A stretch of 64,000 nt of DNA from assembly GCA_963614215.1 (NCBI GenBank), contig CAVECB010000001.1:1-64000 (forward strand), written 5' to 3'. The translations under genes were made by a program, and so were the position numbers. This document shows, piece by piece, positions 25,403 through 33,760 of the stretch. The notes beneath the pieces were generated by a model. The model did no database searches. It was given only the letters and a program-made list of their open reading frames with translations, and had not been told where the DNA came from. Position 1 is the first letter of the stretch. Each line of letters begins with the position of its first letter. This DNA comes from CAVAWX01 sp963614215. GTDB taxonomy: Bacteria > Actinomycetota > Coriobacteriia > Coriobacteriales > QAMH01.

Positions 25403-27121
25403 ATGGACAGCAAGGGGATGAGCCGGCGCGGTTTTCTGGCAGGGGCAGGAGCCGCGGGCGTTGTCGCGCTGGCGGGCGGCCTGTCGGGCTGCGCCAAGCC
25501 GGCCGTGGCGAGCAAAGCGGACGTGGAGAAAAACGCGGCGGCCAAAAAGGCCAACTGGCGTGAGAAACCGGCGTGGCCGGCCAAGATCTCGCAAACGCTC
25601 AGCGCTGATGTCGTCGTCGTCGGGGCCGGCAACGGCGGAATGGTCGCGGCCGTCACGGCTGCGCAAAACGGCGCGAAGGTCATCGTCTTGGAGTCGACGA
25701 ACGGCGTGGCGAGCGCGCGCGAGGCAATCGGCGCCCTCAACTCGAAGCTTGCTGGCGACGAACACAAAGAGGACGTGGCAAAGCTCGTGAACCACGCGAG
25801 CATGGTCGAGTCCGGCGACATCAACCCGCCGCTCTACTACACGTGGGCCGAGAAATCGGGCGAAATGATCGAGTGGATGGCGCAGACCCTCGAGCCCAAA
25901 GGCATGCTCTTTCCGTTCGAGTGGCACAAGCCCGACGATGCGGAGGCCTACTATCCGGCGATGTGCTTCAACCCGTGCCTCGGCGAATACAACCCGTCTG
26001 GCCCCAACTACACCGCCTATCAGCACGTGAAGATGCTGCAGGAGGTGTTTGAGGAACTCGGCGGCGAGATTAAGTTCCTCACCCCTGCCGAGCAGCTCGT
26101 GCAAGACGGGCAGGGCAAGGTCACGGGCGTCATCGCGACCGACGTGGACGGGAACTACCTGCAAATCGATGCGGCGAAGGGCGTCATTGTCTGCACCGGC
26201 GGCTACGGCGCGAACGAGGAAATGCTCGACGACTTGCAGCCCGGCGTCACCGACTGGTGCGTGACGGGCAGCGCGACGAGCGAGGCTGGCCAGGGCATAA
26301 AGATGGCGCTGTGGGCGGGCGCGCAGCTGGAGGCCGGCGGCGGCTCGATGATATGGAACCGCGGCGGCATGACCGACGACACTACCTTCGGCAGGCCCTA
26401 CAACGGCAACCTCTTCATCATGGGCAGCCAACCGTACCTGCACGTGAACACGCTGGGCAAGCGCTTCATGAACGAGGACCAGTGCTACCCCATGAGCTAC
26501 GCGCTCGGATGCAACCAGCCCGGCCACTACTCGTGGACTGTGTTCGATGGCAAATACTACGAGGACGCGGTTCGCTTCGACACTTGCGGCTGCTCGCGCA
26601 TCGTCCCCGCGCCCGCCGGCACGGCATTCAACGCCGACGTCTACAGCCTCGAGGCATGCGGCAAGGAAAACCTGGACAACTTCTGGATCGGGCCGGCGCT
26701 CGAGTCGGGAGTCCTGAAGAAGGCCGACACGATCGAGGGTCTCGCCGACGCTATGGGCTTTTCCGGCGAGGTGAAGGAGACCTTCCTGGCGACCGTCGCG
26801 CGCTACAACGAGCTGAACGCGAAGGGCGAGGACAGTGATTTCGGCAAGCCGAAATACCGGATGTCCACGGTCGCGCAGGCGCCGTTTTACGCGGCGCGCA
26901 TCGCCGGCACCATGCTCGTCACGATCCACGGCGTGATCACCGACGTGAACAGCCAGCCGCTGCGCGAGGACGGCAGCGTCATCGAGGGGCTGTACGTGTG
27001 CGGCAACGACCAGGGCGGCTTCTACCCGCACAACTACCCGAGCAACTTCACGGGCATCAACGCCGGGCGCACGGCGACATTTGCGCGCATCGCGGCAAAG
27101 CACGCGCTGGGCGTCGCATAG
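25403..27121 (+). CDS. Tat-exported FAD-dependent reductase lipoprotein (fumarate/urocanate reductase type)
   Basis: A 572-residue flavoprotein of the flavocytochrome c/fumarate reductase family. The N-terminus has a twin-arginine motif SRRGFLAG (7-14) and a lipobox LSGC (Cys30), so it should be exported folded and anchored outside the membrane. The FAD site is VVVGAGNGGMVAAVTAA (71-87), with GVIVCTGGYG mid-protein and GLYVCGNDQGGFYPHNYP...GINAGRTATFA at the end. No FMN-binding domain is attached. It is partnered with the upstream cytochrome. Family members reduce a C=C bond of small acids or aromatic enoates as respiratory acceptors; the substrate is not deducible here. Confidence 0.9.
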   Translation: MDSKGMSRRGFLAGAGAAGVVALAGGLSGCAKPAVASKADVEKNAAAKKANWREKPAWPAKISQTLSADVVVVGAGNGGMVAAVTAAQNGAKVIVLESTNGVASAREAIGALNSKLAGDEHKEDVAKLVNHASMVESGDINPPLYYTWAEKSGEMIEWMAQTLEPKGMLFPFEWHKPDDAEAYYPAMCFNPCLGEYNPSGPNYTAYQHVKMLQEVFEELGGEIKFLTPAEQLVQDGQGKVTGVIATDVDGNYLQIDAAKGVIVCTGGYGANEEMLDDLQPGVTDWCVTGSATSEAGQGIKMALWAGAQLEAGGGSMIWNRGGMTDDTTFGRPYNGNLFIMGSQPYLHVNTLGKRFMNEDQCYPMSYALGCNQPGHYSWTVFDGKYYEDAVRFDTCGCSRIVPAPAGTAFNADVYSLEACGKENLDNFWIGPALESGVLKKADTIEGLADAMGFSGEVKETFLATVARYNELNAKGEDSDFGKPKYRMSTVAQAPFYAARIAGTMLVTIHGVITDVNSQPLREDGSVIEGLYVCGNDQGGFYPHNYPSNFTGINAGRTATFARIAAKHALGVA

Positions 27122-27282
27122 GGGCGAAGTTTCGTGTGGCGGGCTTGCGTGCGGCGGACTTGCGCACGCAGGCAAAGCTGCACGTGCGGCAGGGCGTGAA
27201 AATGGACGGGCGTGAAGCGCGCCGGCGACGTTGGCCATGTGCCTGCGCTGCGCCTCGTGTTCGCCGTTTTCCTTCGTTGCGC

Positions 27283-27288
27283 TAGAAT
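27283..27288 (+). promoter_or_regulatory. -10 element upstream of the TetR-type gene
   Basis: TAGAAT, 80 nt before the chosen ATG, with a weak TTCGCC 17 nt upstream. Confidence 0.4.
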
Positions 27289-27367
27289 CGCGCGAACATG
27301 TCGCGGGCATGCCTTGCGCGAGGAGGGCGTGCCTGCGCGAAATGCAGGCAACGGGCGGGACGGTTTC

Positions 27368-28060
27368 ATGGTCAGGCAAAAGGCCGGAGAGAAGAAGCGC
27401 AAACTCATCATCGACGTGTGCAAAAAGCTCTTCTACAACAAGGGCTACAGCAACACGACGTACAACGACATATGCGCGGCGGCCGACATCCCGCCCGGGA
27501 CCATCACCTATCACTTCGACGGCAAGCGCGGCATCGCCGGTGTCATCGAAGACGAGTACGAGACGCAGAACAAGATATACATCGAGCGCATGTGCGCGAA
27601 CAAGGGCTATACGAAGACGCAGCTCATGGCCATCGAGAACTTCCATATGTGGAAGCGCGAGCTCGACGACGTGAAGCTGCGCAATTTCGTGTTCGACCTC
27701 TCGGCCGAGCGCATCCCGAGCGCGGCGGCTTTCCAGGCGGTGAAGTACTTTTACCAATGCGTGATCGAGGAGCGCGGCATCGAAATTGGCGAGAGAGAGC
27801 TGGGGCTTGTCGTCGCGGCACAAATCGGCATGTCGGATGCGGTGCTGAGCATGCTCGCCCGCGATTCAGACGAGTTCAGCTACGAGGAGGCGGGGCATTT
27901 CTCCATACGCTTTTTCCTGCGCCAGCTCGGCGTGCCGGATGCGGAAAGTGAGGAAATCATCGCAGACGGCCTCGCGTTGTTCAAGCAGCTGCCCATCGAC
28001 AACCGCTACTACCGCAACTTCGCCTACAACAAGAAGTACCTGACCGTCTTGGACGCATGA
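27368..28060 (+). CDS. TetR family transcriptional regulator
   Basis: A 230-residue regulator. The N-terminal TetR helix-turn-helix is clear: KRKLIIDVCKKLFYNKGYSNTTYNDICAAADIPPGTITYHFDGKRGI (residues about 10-56). The ligand-binding helical domain follows. I chose the ATG at 27368, which places the DNA-binding domain at the usual distance; the ribosome binding site is weak (GGCGGGA). It follows the cytochrome/FAD reductase pair on the same strand, so it is the likely regulator of that pair, sensing its substrate. It is convergent with mtnA. Confidence 0.85.
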   Translation: MVRQKAGEKKRKLIIDVCKKLFYNKGYSNTTYNDICAAADIPPGTITYHFDGKRGIAGVIEDEYETQNKIYIERMCANKGYTKTQLMAIENFHMWKRELDDVKLRNFVFDLSAERIPSAAAFQAVKYFYQCVIEERGIEIGERELGLVVAAQIGMSDAVLSMLARDSDEFSYEEAGHFSIRFFLRQLGVPDAESEEIIADGLALFKQLPIDNRYYRNFAYNKKYLTVLDA

Positions 28061-28210
28061 GGCCTGCCTGCGGGGAGGCTTCTCCGCGGCAAAATGTCTC
28101 TTCTCCTGCGAAAGCGAAGGATTGCGCCGGCGAGGAAGCACGCCAGCGAGAGGGCGCGGCGGTGAGGGGGCGCGGCGCGGCGACAGAGAGCGCGGCGGGA
28201 TACCTTCGCG

Positions 28211-29293
28211 TTATTCGGTGAAGACGGCGGTGACGAGTTCGTGGCCGGTCACGTCGAAGGCGGGGTTGAAGACTTTCGCGTCCGTCGGCGCCACGGGCAG
28301 CCAGTCGCGCCCGCTCGGCATGCAGCGCACTTCCTTGGGGTCGCGCTGCTCGATCTCGATCTGGGCACCGCAGACCAGTGTCTCGTCGAAGCTGCTCTTG
28401 GGCGCGGCCACGTAGAAGGGCACGCCGTGGTGGTGCGCGAGCACGGCCAGCGCATAGGTGCCAATCTTGTTCGCGAAATCGCCGTTTGCGCAAATGCGGT
28501 CTGCGCCCACGACGACGGCGTCCACTTCACCAGCCTGCATGAGCGCGCCCGCCATGTTGTCGCAGACCAGGGTAAACGGCACGCCCGCCTGCCCCAGTTC
28601 CCATGCCGTCAGGCGCGCGCCCTGCTCGACGGGGCGCGTCTCGTCCACCCACACGCGCTCGACCAGACCGCGCGCGTGCGCCTCGTAGATGACGCCCAGC
28701 GCGGTGCCGCCGTGCACGGTGGCCAGCGAGCCGGCGTTGCAATGCGTCTCGATGCGCAAGGGACGCCCCAGGCGCTTGTGCAGCTCTTCTAGCGCGTCGG
28801 CCCCGTTTTTCGCGATGGCCGCGCACGTGGCCACATCCTCTTCGGCCAGTTCGCAAGCCCGCACCCGCAGCTGCGCGGCGATGTCGGCCGGCGTCGCCTC
28901 CTTGTCTGCCGCATGCGCCAGCTCGGTCATCTGCGCGACGCCCCAGCTCAGGTTCACGGCGGTGGGGCGCACGGCGGCGATCTCGGCGGCCCGCGCATCC
29001 ATCTCGGAGAAAAACGCCTCGCGCCCGCCCGCCTCGACGGCGATGGCACCGTTCTTGCGCATCCACTCGTTTTCCGCCCACAGCACGACGGCAAACGCCC
29101 CCGCCACGCCGATGGCCGGCGCCCCGCGCACAGCCAGGTCCTCGATGCACTCGCAGACCTGCGTGCTGTTGAAGCAGTCGACGTAGACCAGCTCGTGCGG
29201 CAGTTCGCGCTGGTCGATCAGGCGCAAGCTGCTCTGGGCGCTTGCCGTGGCGGGTGTCCACTCGAGCGTGCGGGGAATGTCTGCAAGCGGCAT
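28211..29293 (-). CDS. mtnA: S-methyl-5-thioribose-1-phosphate isomerase
   Basis: A 360-residue member of the eIF2B-alpha/MtnA family, converting methylthioribose-1-phosphate to methylthioribulose-1-phosphate in methionine salvage. Diagnostic parts are VRGAPAIGVAGAFAV, the catalytic cysteine segment THCNAGSLAT, VDETRPVEQGARLTAWEL, and the catalytic Asp segment GADRICANGDFANKIGTY. AAAAGGAG lies 6-7 nt before the ATG. It sits alone; no other methionine-salvage genes are adjacent, so it may serve another sugar-phosphate such as a deoxyribose analogue. Confidence 0.9.
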   Translation of the reverse strand: MPLADIPRTLEWTPATASAQSSLRLIDQRELPHELVYVDCFNSTQVCECIEDLAVRGAPAIGVAGAFAVVLWAENEWMRKNGAIAVEAGGREAFFSEMDARAAEIAAVRPTAVNLSWGVAQMTELAHAADKEATPADIAAQLRVRACELAEEDVATCAAIAKNGADALEELHKRLGRPLRIETHCNAGSLATVHGGTALGVIYEAHARGLVERVWVDETRPVEQGARLTAWELGQAGVPFTLVCDNMAGALMQAGEVDAVVVGADRICANGDFANKIGTYALAVLAHHHGVPFYVAAPKSSFDETLVCGAQIEIEQRDPKEVRCMPSGRDWLPVAPTDAKVFNPAFDVTGHELVTAVFTE

Positions 29294-29552
29294 GGAATCT
29301 CCTTTTGCGCATGTACGCCGCCCGTTTCACCCGGCTTTTTCGGCAGGCGAGGGGCGGTCGCCTTTATTTTCTCGCATCCGATTGTAGCGCGTCGGCACCC
29401 TGTCGCTTCTTGCGAGCTGCGGCCGCGTCTCGATTGCGTCTGGCGACAAGGTCGGCTACACCTCGATTGCGCCTGGCGAAAGCACACAGCTCCTGGCAAA
29501 GACATGCGGCATCCGGCGAAAGCGCACGGGGGCGTTCGCGCCGGCATGGGGG

Positions 29553-29558
29553 TAGAAT
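29553..29558 (+). promoter_or_regulatory. -10 element of serC
   Basis: TAGAAT within GGGGGTAGAATAGC, 34 nt before the serC ATG. No good -35. Confidence 0.45.
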
Positions 29559-29592
29559 AGCTCCACACGTTTTACGGATGAAAGGATGCAAG

Positions 29593-30672
29593 ATGGCGCG
29601 CGTTTGGAATTTCTCGGCAGGGCCGGCCACGTTGCCGGAAGAGGTGCTGGCCCAGGCGGCCGACGAGATGCTGGAATACGGCGATGCGGGCATGTCCGTC
29701 ATGGAGATGAGTCACCGCTCCGCCGCCTTCACGAGCATCATCGAGAGTGCCGAAGCCGACCTGCGCGAACTGGCGGGCATCCCCGACAACTACAAGGTTC
29801 TCTTTCTGCAAGGCGGCGACAGCCTCCTGTTCGCGAGCGTCTTTATGAACCTCGCAAAGGACGGCAAGGCCGACTACATCGTCACGGGCAACTGGTCGAA
29901 GAAGGCCTTTGCCGAGGCGAAGATCTTGGGCGACCCCAAGCTTTTGGCCAGCGGCGAGGACTCCAACTTCACCCGCATCCCCGACCTGTCCGACCTGGAC
30001 GTGCGCGACGATACGGGCTATGTCTACATCTGCCAAAACGAGACGGTCTACGGCGTGCGCTACCCCGAGCTGCCCGACACCAAGGGCCACGTGCTCGTCT
30101 CCGACCAAAGCTCGATGTTTCTCTCCGAGCCCATCGACGTCGAGCGCTTCGGCCTCATCCACGCGGGCGTGCAGAAAAACGTGGGGCCGGCTGGCGTGCA
30201 GGTGGTCATCGTGCGCGAGGACCTGCTCTCCGACGATTTGCCCGGCGTGCCCACGATGCTGCGCTTCAAGACGCACGCGGACAAGGGTTCGCTCTACAAC
30301 ACGCCGCCGTGCTACGGCATCTACGTTTGCGGCCTCGTGTTCAAGTGGATAAAGGCCCATGGCGGCCTGGCCGGGATGAAGGAGCGCAACGAGGCCAAGG
30401 CGCGCCTGCTCTACGGCTTCCTCGACGAGAGTGCGATGTTTTCCGGCACGGTCGAGCCGGCGTATCGCTCGATTATGAACGTGCCCTTCGTCACGGGCGA
30501 CGCCGAGCTGGACGCGAAGTTCATCGCCGAGGCGGGCGCGGCCGGGTTGGCCAACGTGAAGGGGCACCGCAGCGTGGGTGGCATGCGCGCGAGCATCTAC
30601 AACGCCATGCCCATCGAGGGCGTGCAGGCGCTCGTGGATTTCATGCGCGAGTTCGAGCACGCCAACGGCTAG
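29593..30672 (+). CDS. serC: Phosphoserine aminotransferase
   Basis: A 359-residue PLP enzyme transferring an amino group from glutamate to 3-phosphohydroxypyruvate in serine synthesis. It shows WNFSAGPATLPEEVL at the start, EMSHRSAAF, FLQGGDSLLFASVFMNL, and the PLP lysine in HAGVQKNVGPAG (residues about 191-202). AAAGGA lies 6 nt upstream of the chosen ATG at 29593. The 3' end is odd: the last codons and stop (CAACGGCTAGGCG) are duplicated 26 bp downstream, next to the gene-fragment region. Confidence 0.95.
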   Translation: MARVWNFSAGPATLPEEVLAQAADEMLEYGDAGMSVMEMSHRSAAFTSIIESAEADLRELAGIPDNYKVLFLQGGDSLLFASVFMNLAKDGKADYIVTGNWSKKAFAEAKILGDPKLLASGEDSNFTRIPDLSDLDVRDDTGYVYICQNETVYGVRYPELPDTKGHVLVSDQSSMFLSEPIDVERFGLIHAGVQKNVGPAGVQVVIVREDLLSDDLPGVPTMLRFKTHADKGSLYNTPPCYGIYVCGLVFKWIKAHGGLAGMKERNEAKARLLYGFLDESAMFSGTVEPAYRSIMNVPFVTGDAELDAKFIAEAGAAGLANVKGHRSVGGMRASIYNAMPIEGVQALVDFMREFEHANG

Positions 30673-30701
30673 GCGCGTTGGCGCCCGTCAACGGCTAGGC
30701 G
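30663..30701 (+). repeat. Duplication of the serC 3' end
   Basis: CAACGGCTAGGCG at 30663-30675 (the serC terminal codons and stop) recurs at 30689-30701. The segment between them contains GTTGGCGCC-CGT-CAAC, a small inverted repeat. Confidence 0.8.
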
Positions 30702-30894
30702 GGCGAATCCGCGCATACCGCCACGCACGTAGAGCAAACAGATATCGCCCAGACGGACCCGGTGTCTATGATCCTCGGCAAGTACGACGGCGAGCACACC
30801 TATGACGGCGCGGGCAACCTGCCGCAGGGCTCTGCCACGCTTGCCGGCGCGGAATTCTCCGTCGGGTTCTACAAGGGGTCTTACGGCAGCGCCG
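30699..30894 (+). pseudogene. Fragment of a SpaA/Cna-B-type surface protein
   Basis: An open frame of about 65 codons reads VEQTDIAQTDPVSMILGKYD, then NLPQGSATLAGAEFSVGFYKGSYG. This matches the start of SpaA-like prealbumin-fold repeats in pilin and adhesin proteins (K.D......PQGdAtLaGAeF.V.yY.G.Y). The likeness stops at about 30894, where the minus-strand AbiEii fragment begins. It has no start, signal or anchor, so it is a relic of a large cell-wall protein. Confidence 0.65.
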
Positions 30895-30895
30895 A

Positions 30896-31058
30896 GGGCG
30901 TTTGCCCCCTTCGCCGCGCCGTCGGGCAGCATCTGGCCGACGATGACGGCGGCGAGCAGCCGTTTCTCGCGGACGGGGTTCGCGCCCGACTCGGCGCATA
31001 TCCTGTCGATGGCTCTGTCGAGGTTGACCCTGCTGTTTGGCCTCTTCGCCTGCGTCAT
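30896..31058 (-). pseudogene. 5' fragment of a second AbiEii-like toxin gene
   Basis: Starting at the ATG at 31058, about 54 codons read MTQAKRPNSRVNLDRAIDRI, then EKRLLAAVIVGQMLPDGAAKGANAL. The ending corresponds to the KGG-x-AL nucleotidyltransferase motif of AbiEii proteins. After that the likeness ends where the SpaA fragment starts. The start overlaps the preceding antitoxin stop (ATGA), the usual AbiE arrangement. Confidence 0.6.
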
Positions 31059-31267
31059 GCCAGCTCCTTTTCCAGCTCGCCGTATTCTTCCGCCGTGATA
31101 AGGCCTTCCTGCCGCGCCTGTCTCGCCGCGTCGGCGAGTCGCTCCGGCATCACGGAGCGCCTGCACTCCCGTATCGCGTCTGCGACGCGTTGGGAGCGGA
31201 TGCCGTCGTAGCGGGTGGTGCGGTCGTCCTCGCCCGCCGGCACACGAGGCTCTGCGCGGCAACCTCG
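31055..31267 (-). pseudogene. 3' fragment of an AbiEi-like antitoxin gene
   Basis: An open frame with no proper start codon or ribosome binding site. It reads TRYDGIRSQRVADAIRECRR, then MPERLADAARQARQEGLITAEEYGELEKELA, and stops at 31055. This resembles the C-terminal tail of AbiEi antitoxins (Y-x-G-I/V-P-S/C-Q-x-VADAI ... ARxEGLI...E...L). The N-terminal winged helix is missing. Confidence 0.55.
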
Positions 31268-31374
31268 TCATTTACGGGCGTTTTTCGGCGCTGTGAAGCC
31301 TTTATGGAGAATCTGCCTTTTACGCTAAGGTATACGGCACTTAACGCACGTGACAGCGTGAAGGAGGCTCTTTT

Positions 31375-32535
31375 TTGCCGTCGCTTGCACATATGAAACG
31401 CCCTGCCAGATGGACGACGCTTGCCTTGTCGTGCGCCCTGTCCGCGGTGCTCGTGTCCGCCGGCTCGCTTGCGCCGGGTGCTGCATGGGCCACGGGCGGG
31501 CAGTCGCAAAACGAGGCGCAAACCTCTGACGCCGTCTCGGACTTGGAGCAAAAGGTGCGGGAAAGCGCGAGCGCCTACGACGCGGCGGTGGCCTACCAAG
31601 ACGAGCTGGCCTCGCAAATTTCCGAGCTGAATGCCAATATCGCCGATTTGGAGGAGAAGCTGCCCGCGCAGCAGGAACAATGCGACGAGAGCCTGGTCGC
31701 GCTCTACAAATACTCCTACGATTCCGGCTCGGTCGTGCAGATGCTCATCGACTCGAAGTCCATCATCGACATGCTTTCGCTGGTCGACCAGTACAACTGG
31801 GTGATAGACCATCACGTGAATGCGATAGAGCAGACCGTGCAGATGAAAAACGAGCTCGAGTCGTCGCGCGTGCAGCTCGCCAGCGACAAGGCAGCGGCCG
31901 ACACGGCGGCAGACGACGCGGCCAGCGCGCTCAGCACGGCAAAGGCGGCGCGCCAGAAGGCAGCCGAGGAGGCTGCGGCCAAGCAGAAGGCCGAGGCCGA
32001 AGCGGCGGCGCAGCAAAAACAAGAGGCAGAGCAGAAGGTGGAGGCGGCGCAACAGTCCGGCGACACGCAGGCGGCGGCGCAGGCGCAAAGCGAGGCAGCG
32101 GCGGCGGAGGCTGCGCAAGAAGCCGGTGGGGGAGGCGGTTCGTCGTCCGGCAACGTCGACTGGTCCTCGGACAAGACCGCCTTCGTGAACGAATGGGCCT
32201 CGCGCATCGACGACTACCTGTCCGGCTCGCCCACCGCCGGCACCGGCAAGTACTATGCGGCGGCTGCCTGGGACAACGGCGTGGATCCGCGCTGGGCGCC
32301 TGCCATATCCTGCATCGAGAGCACCAAGGGCGCCTATTGCTTCCGCTCGCACAACGCCTGGGGCTACGGCAGCTCGGGCTTTTCCTCGTGGGAAGAGGGC
32401 ATCAACACGGTGGTGCGCGGGCTGGGCAGCTCGCTGTATGGCGGGCACCTCACGCAAGAGGCGGCGCGGACCTACTGCCCGCCCACTTGGCAGGACTGGT
32501 ACGCCAACGTCTCGTCGGAAATGAGCAAGATATAA
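31375..32535 (+). CDS. Secreted coiled-coil protein with C-terminal lysozyme-like domain
   Basis: A 386-residue exported protein. A signal peptide (KRPARWTTLALSCALSAVLV, cleavage near AWA-TG) leads into a long Ala/Glu/Gln-rich coiled coil (about 45-235), similar to the CwlO/PcsB-type regulators of cell-wall hydrolases. A Gly/Ser linker (GGGGGSSSG) and a C-terminal domain follow (about 260-386; FVNEWASRIDDYLSGSPTAGTGKYYAAAAWDNGVDPRWAPAISCIESTKG), resembling glucosaminidase/lytic-transglycosylase folds with a catalytic Glu in CIEST. I chose the TTG at 31375: AAGGAGG at 31361-31367 is 7 nt upstream, while the first ATG (31393) is too far away. Probably a peptidoglycan remodelling enzyme. Confidence 0.75.
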   Translation: MPSLAHMKRPARWTTLALSCALSAVLVSAGSLAPGAAWATGGQSQNEAQTSDAVSDLEQKVRESASAYDAAVAYQDELASQISELNANIADLEEKLPAQQEQCDESLVALYKYSYDSGSVVQMLIDSKSIIDMLSLVDQYNWVIDHHVNAIEQTVQMKNELESSRVQLASDKAAADTAADDAASALSTAKAARQKAAEEAAAKQKAEAEAAAQQKQEAEQKVEAAQQSGDTQAAAQAQSEAAAAEAAQEAGGGGGSSSGNVDWSSDKTAFVNEWASRIDDYLSGSPTAGTGKYYAAAAWDNGVDPRWAPAISCIESTKGAYCFRSHNAWGYGSSGFSSWEEGINTVVRGLGSSLYGGHLTQEAARTYCPPTWQDWYANVSSEMSKI

Positions 32536-32597
32536 GCCTTTGCGATTTTTCGCCGCGCTCGTTCGCGCTTATGGCATAATGTGACGGCTTTGCATGT

Positions 32598-32674
32598 GTC
32601 CCCATCGTCTAGCGGTTTAGGACGCCGCCCCTTCAAGGCGGAGATCGCGGGTTCGAATCCCGCTGGGGGCACCA
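32598..32674 (+). tRNA. tRNA-Glu (anticodon UUC)
   Basis: Acceptor GTCCCCA pairs with TGGGGGC, and CCA is encoded. Anticodon stem CCGCC/GGCGG (32625-32629, 32637-32641) encloses loop CCTTCAA, with anticodon TTC at 32632-32634. T-arm loop is GGTTCGAATCC. It ends directly at the assembly gap. Confidence 0.95.
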
Positions 32675-32824
32675 NNNNNNNNNNNNNNNNNNNNNNNNNN
32701 NNNNNNNNNNNNNNNNNNNNNNNNNNNNNNNNNNNNNNNNNNNNNNNNNNNNNNNNNNNNNNNNNNNNNNNNNNNNNNNNNNNNNNNNNNNNNNNNNNNN
32801 NNNNNNNNNNNNNNNNNNNNNNNN
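32675..32824. other. Assembly gap, 150 N
   Basis: Undetermined bases. The sequence on both sides is the same 3' half of tRNA-Glu, so the gap probably hides the join between two or more near-identical tandem tRNA genes. Protein frames read through it are meaningless. Confidence 0.95.
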
Positions 32825-32842
32825 ATCCCGCTGGGGGCACCA
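32825..32842 (+). tRNA. 3' end of a second tRNA-Glu copy (partial)
   Basis: ATCCCGCTGGGGGCACCA is identical to the last 18 nt of the tRNA-Glu at 32598-32674, followed by seven T (32843-32849) that could end the transcript. Confidence 0.75.
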
Positions 32843-32887
32843 TTTTTTTCTTGCCTTTCTTTCACCCGACACGAAACGGGGCGCGGC

Positions 32888-33736
32888 ATGACCACCATCA
32901 TCACCACACACAACATCCGCGAGGCGGCCGACGCGATACGCGCCGCGGTCCCCGGTTGCGCACCTCGCGCCGCCGTCGTCTTGGGCTCGGGCATGCAAAG
33001 CTTCGGCGACGCCATCTCCGGAGCGGTCGAGCTGCCCTACACCGAGGTACCGCACATGGTGCCCTCGACGGCGCCCGGCCACAAGGGCCGCTTCCTGTTC
33101 GGCGAGGTCGCGGGCGTGCCCATCGTGTGCATGCAGGGTCGCCTGCACGCCTACGAGGGCTACAGCGCCGACCAGATTGCCTTTCCCGTCTTCGTGATGA
33201 AGGAACTGGGCATCGAGGCCCTCGTCGTCACCAACGCGGCCGGTGGCATCGACCCCGCCTACAACGTGGGCGACGTCATGCTCATCGACGACCAGATCAA
33301 CATGCTGGGCATGGACCCGTGCATCGGATGGACCGACCCCGAGGTCGGCCCGCGCTTCTTCGACATGACGCACGCCTTTTCGCCCGAGATGAAAAAGGCC
33401 GCGCTGTCTGCCGCCGACGAGTGCGGGGTTACCTTGCATCGGGGCGTCTACATCGCAGAATCCGGCCCCTCCTTCGAGACCCCGGCCGAGATTCGCGCGT
33501 TTGCCGCCCTGGGCGCCGACGCGGTGGGCATGTCCACCGTCCTCGAGGTCATCGCGGCGGCCAACCAGCAGATCCCCACCCTAGGGCTTTCGCTCATCAG
33601 CAACCCGGCGGCCGGCGTGATAGACGAGCCGCTCGACATGGACGACGTGGCAAAGGCGGCGACCATCGCGGCCGGCAACATCACCCGCCTCGTCGTTGCC
33701 ACGCTCGCGCGGCTGTTTTCAGACGACGGCAAATAG
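32888..33736 (+). CDS. punA: Purine nucleoside phosphorylase
   Basis: A 282-residue trimeric-type (PNP-II) enzyme that splits purine nucleosides with phosphate. Conserved segments include AAVVLGSGMQSFGDAI (phosphate site), VCMQGRLHAYEGY, VVTNAAGGI, the purine-site YIAESGPSFETPAEIR, and MSTVLEVIAA near residue 215. It starts 45 nt after the tRNA T-run with a modest ribosome binding site. The aminotransferase gene begins 24 nt downstream, so they may be cotranscribed though functionally unrelated. Confidence 0.92.
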   Translation: MTTIITTHNIREAADAIRAAVPGCAPRAAVVLGSGMQSFGDAISGAVELPYTEVPHMVPSTAPGHKGRFLFGEVAGVPIVCMQGRLHAYEGYSADQIAFPVFVMKELGIEALVVTNAAGGIDPAYNVGDVMLIDDQINMLGMDPCIGWTDPEVGPRFFDMTHAFSPEMKKAALSAADECGVTLHRGVYIAESGPSFETPAEIRAFAALGADAVGMSTVLEVIAAANQQIPTLGLSLISNPAAGVIDEPLDMDDVAKAATIAAGNITRLVVATLARLFSDDGK

Positions 33737-33760
33737 CACGGTGAAAGGCGGCGGTGCGCC

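Noticed and set aside
25115..27823. 902-codon minus-strand open frame
   Set aside because: Antisense shadow of the cytochrome, flavoprotein and TetR-type genes.
30762..31211. A single 149-codon plus-strand gene
   Set aside because: Only its first 45 codons look like protein (SpaA-type). The rest is the antisense of the AbiE fragments, so it is a fragment plus read-through.
32472..33744. Open frames crossing the N-run
   Set aside because: They depend on translating undetermined bases.
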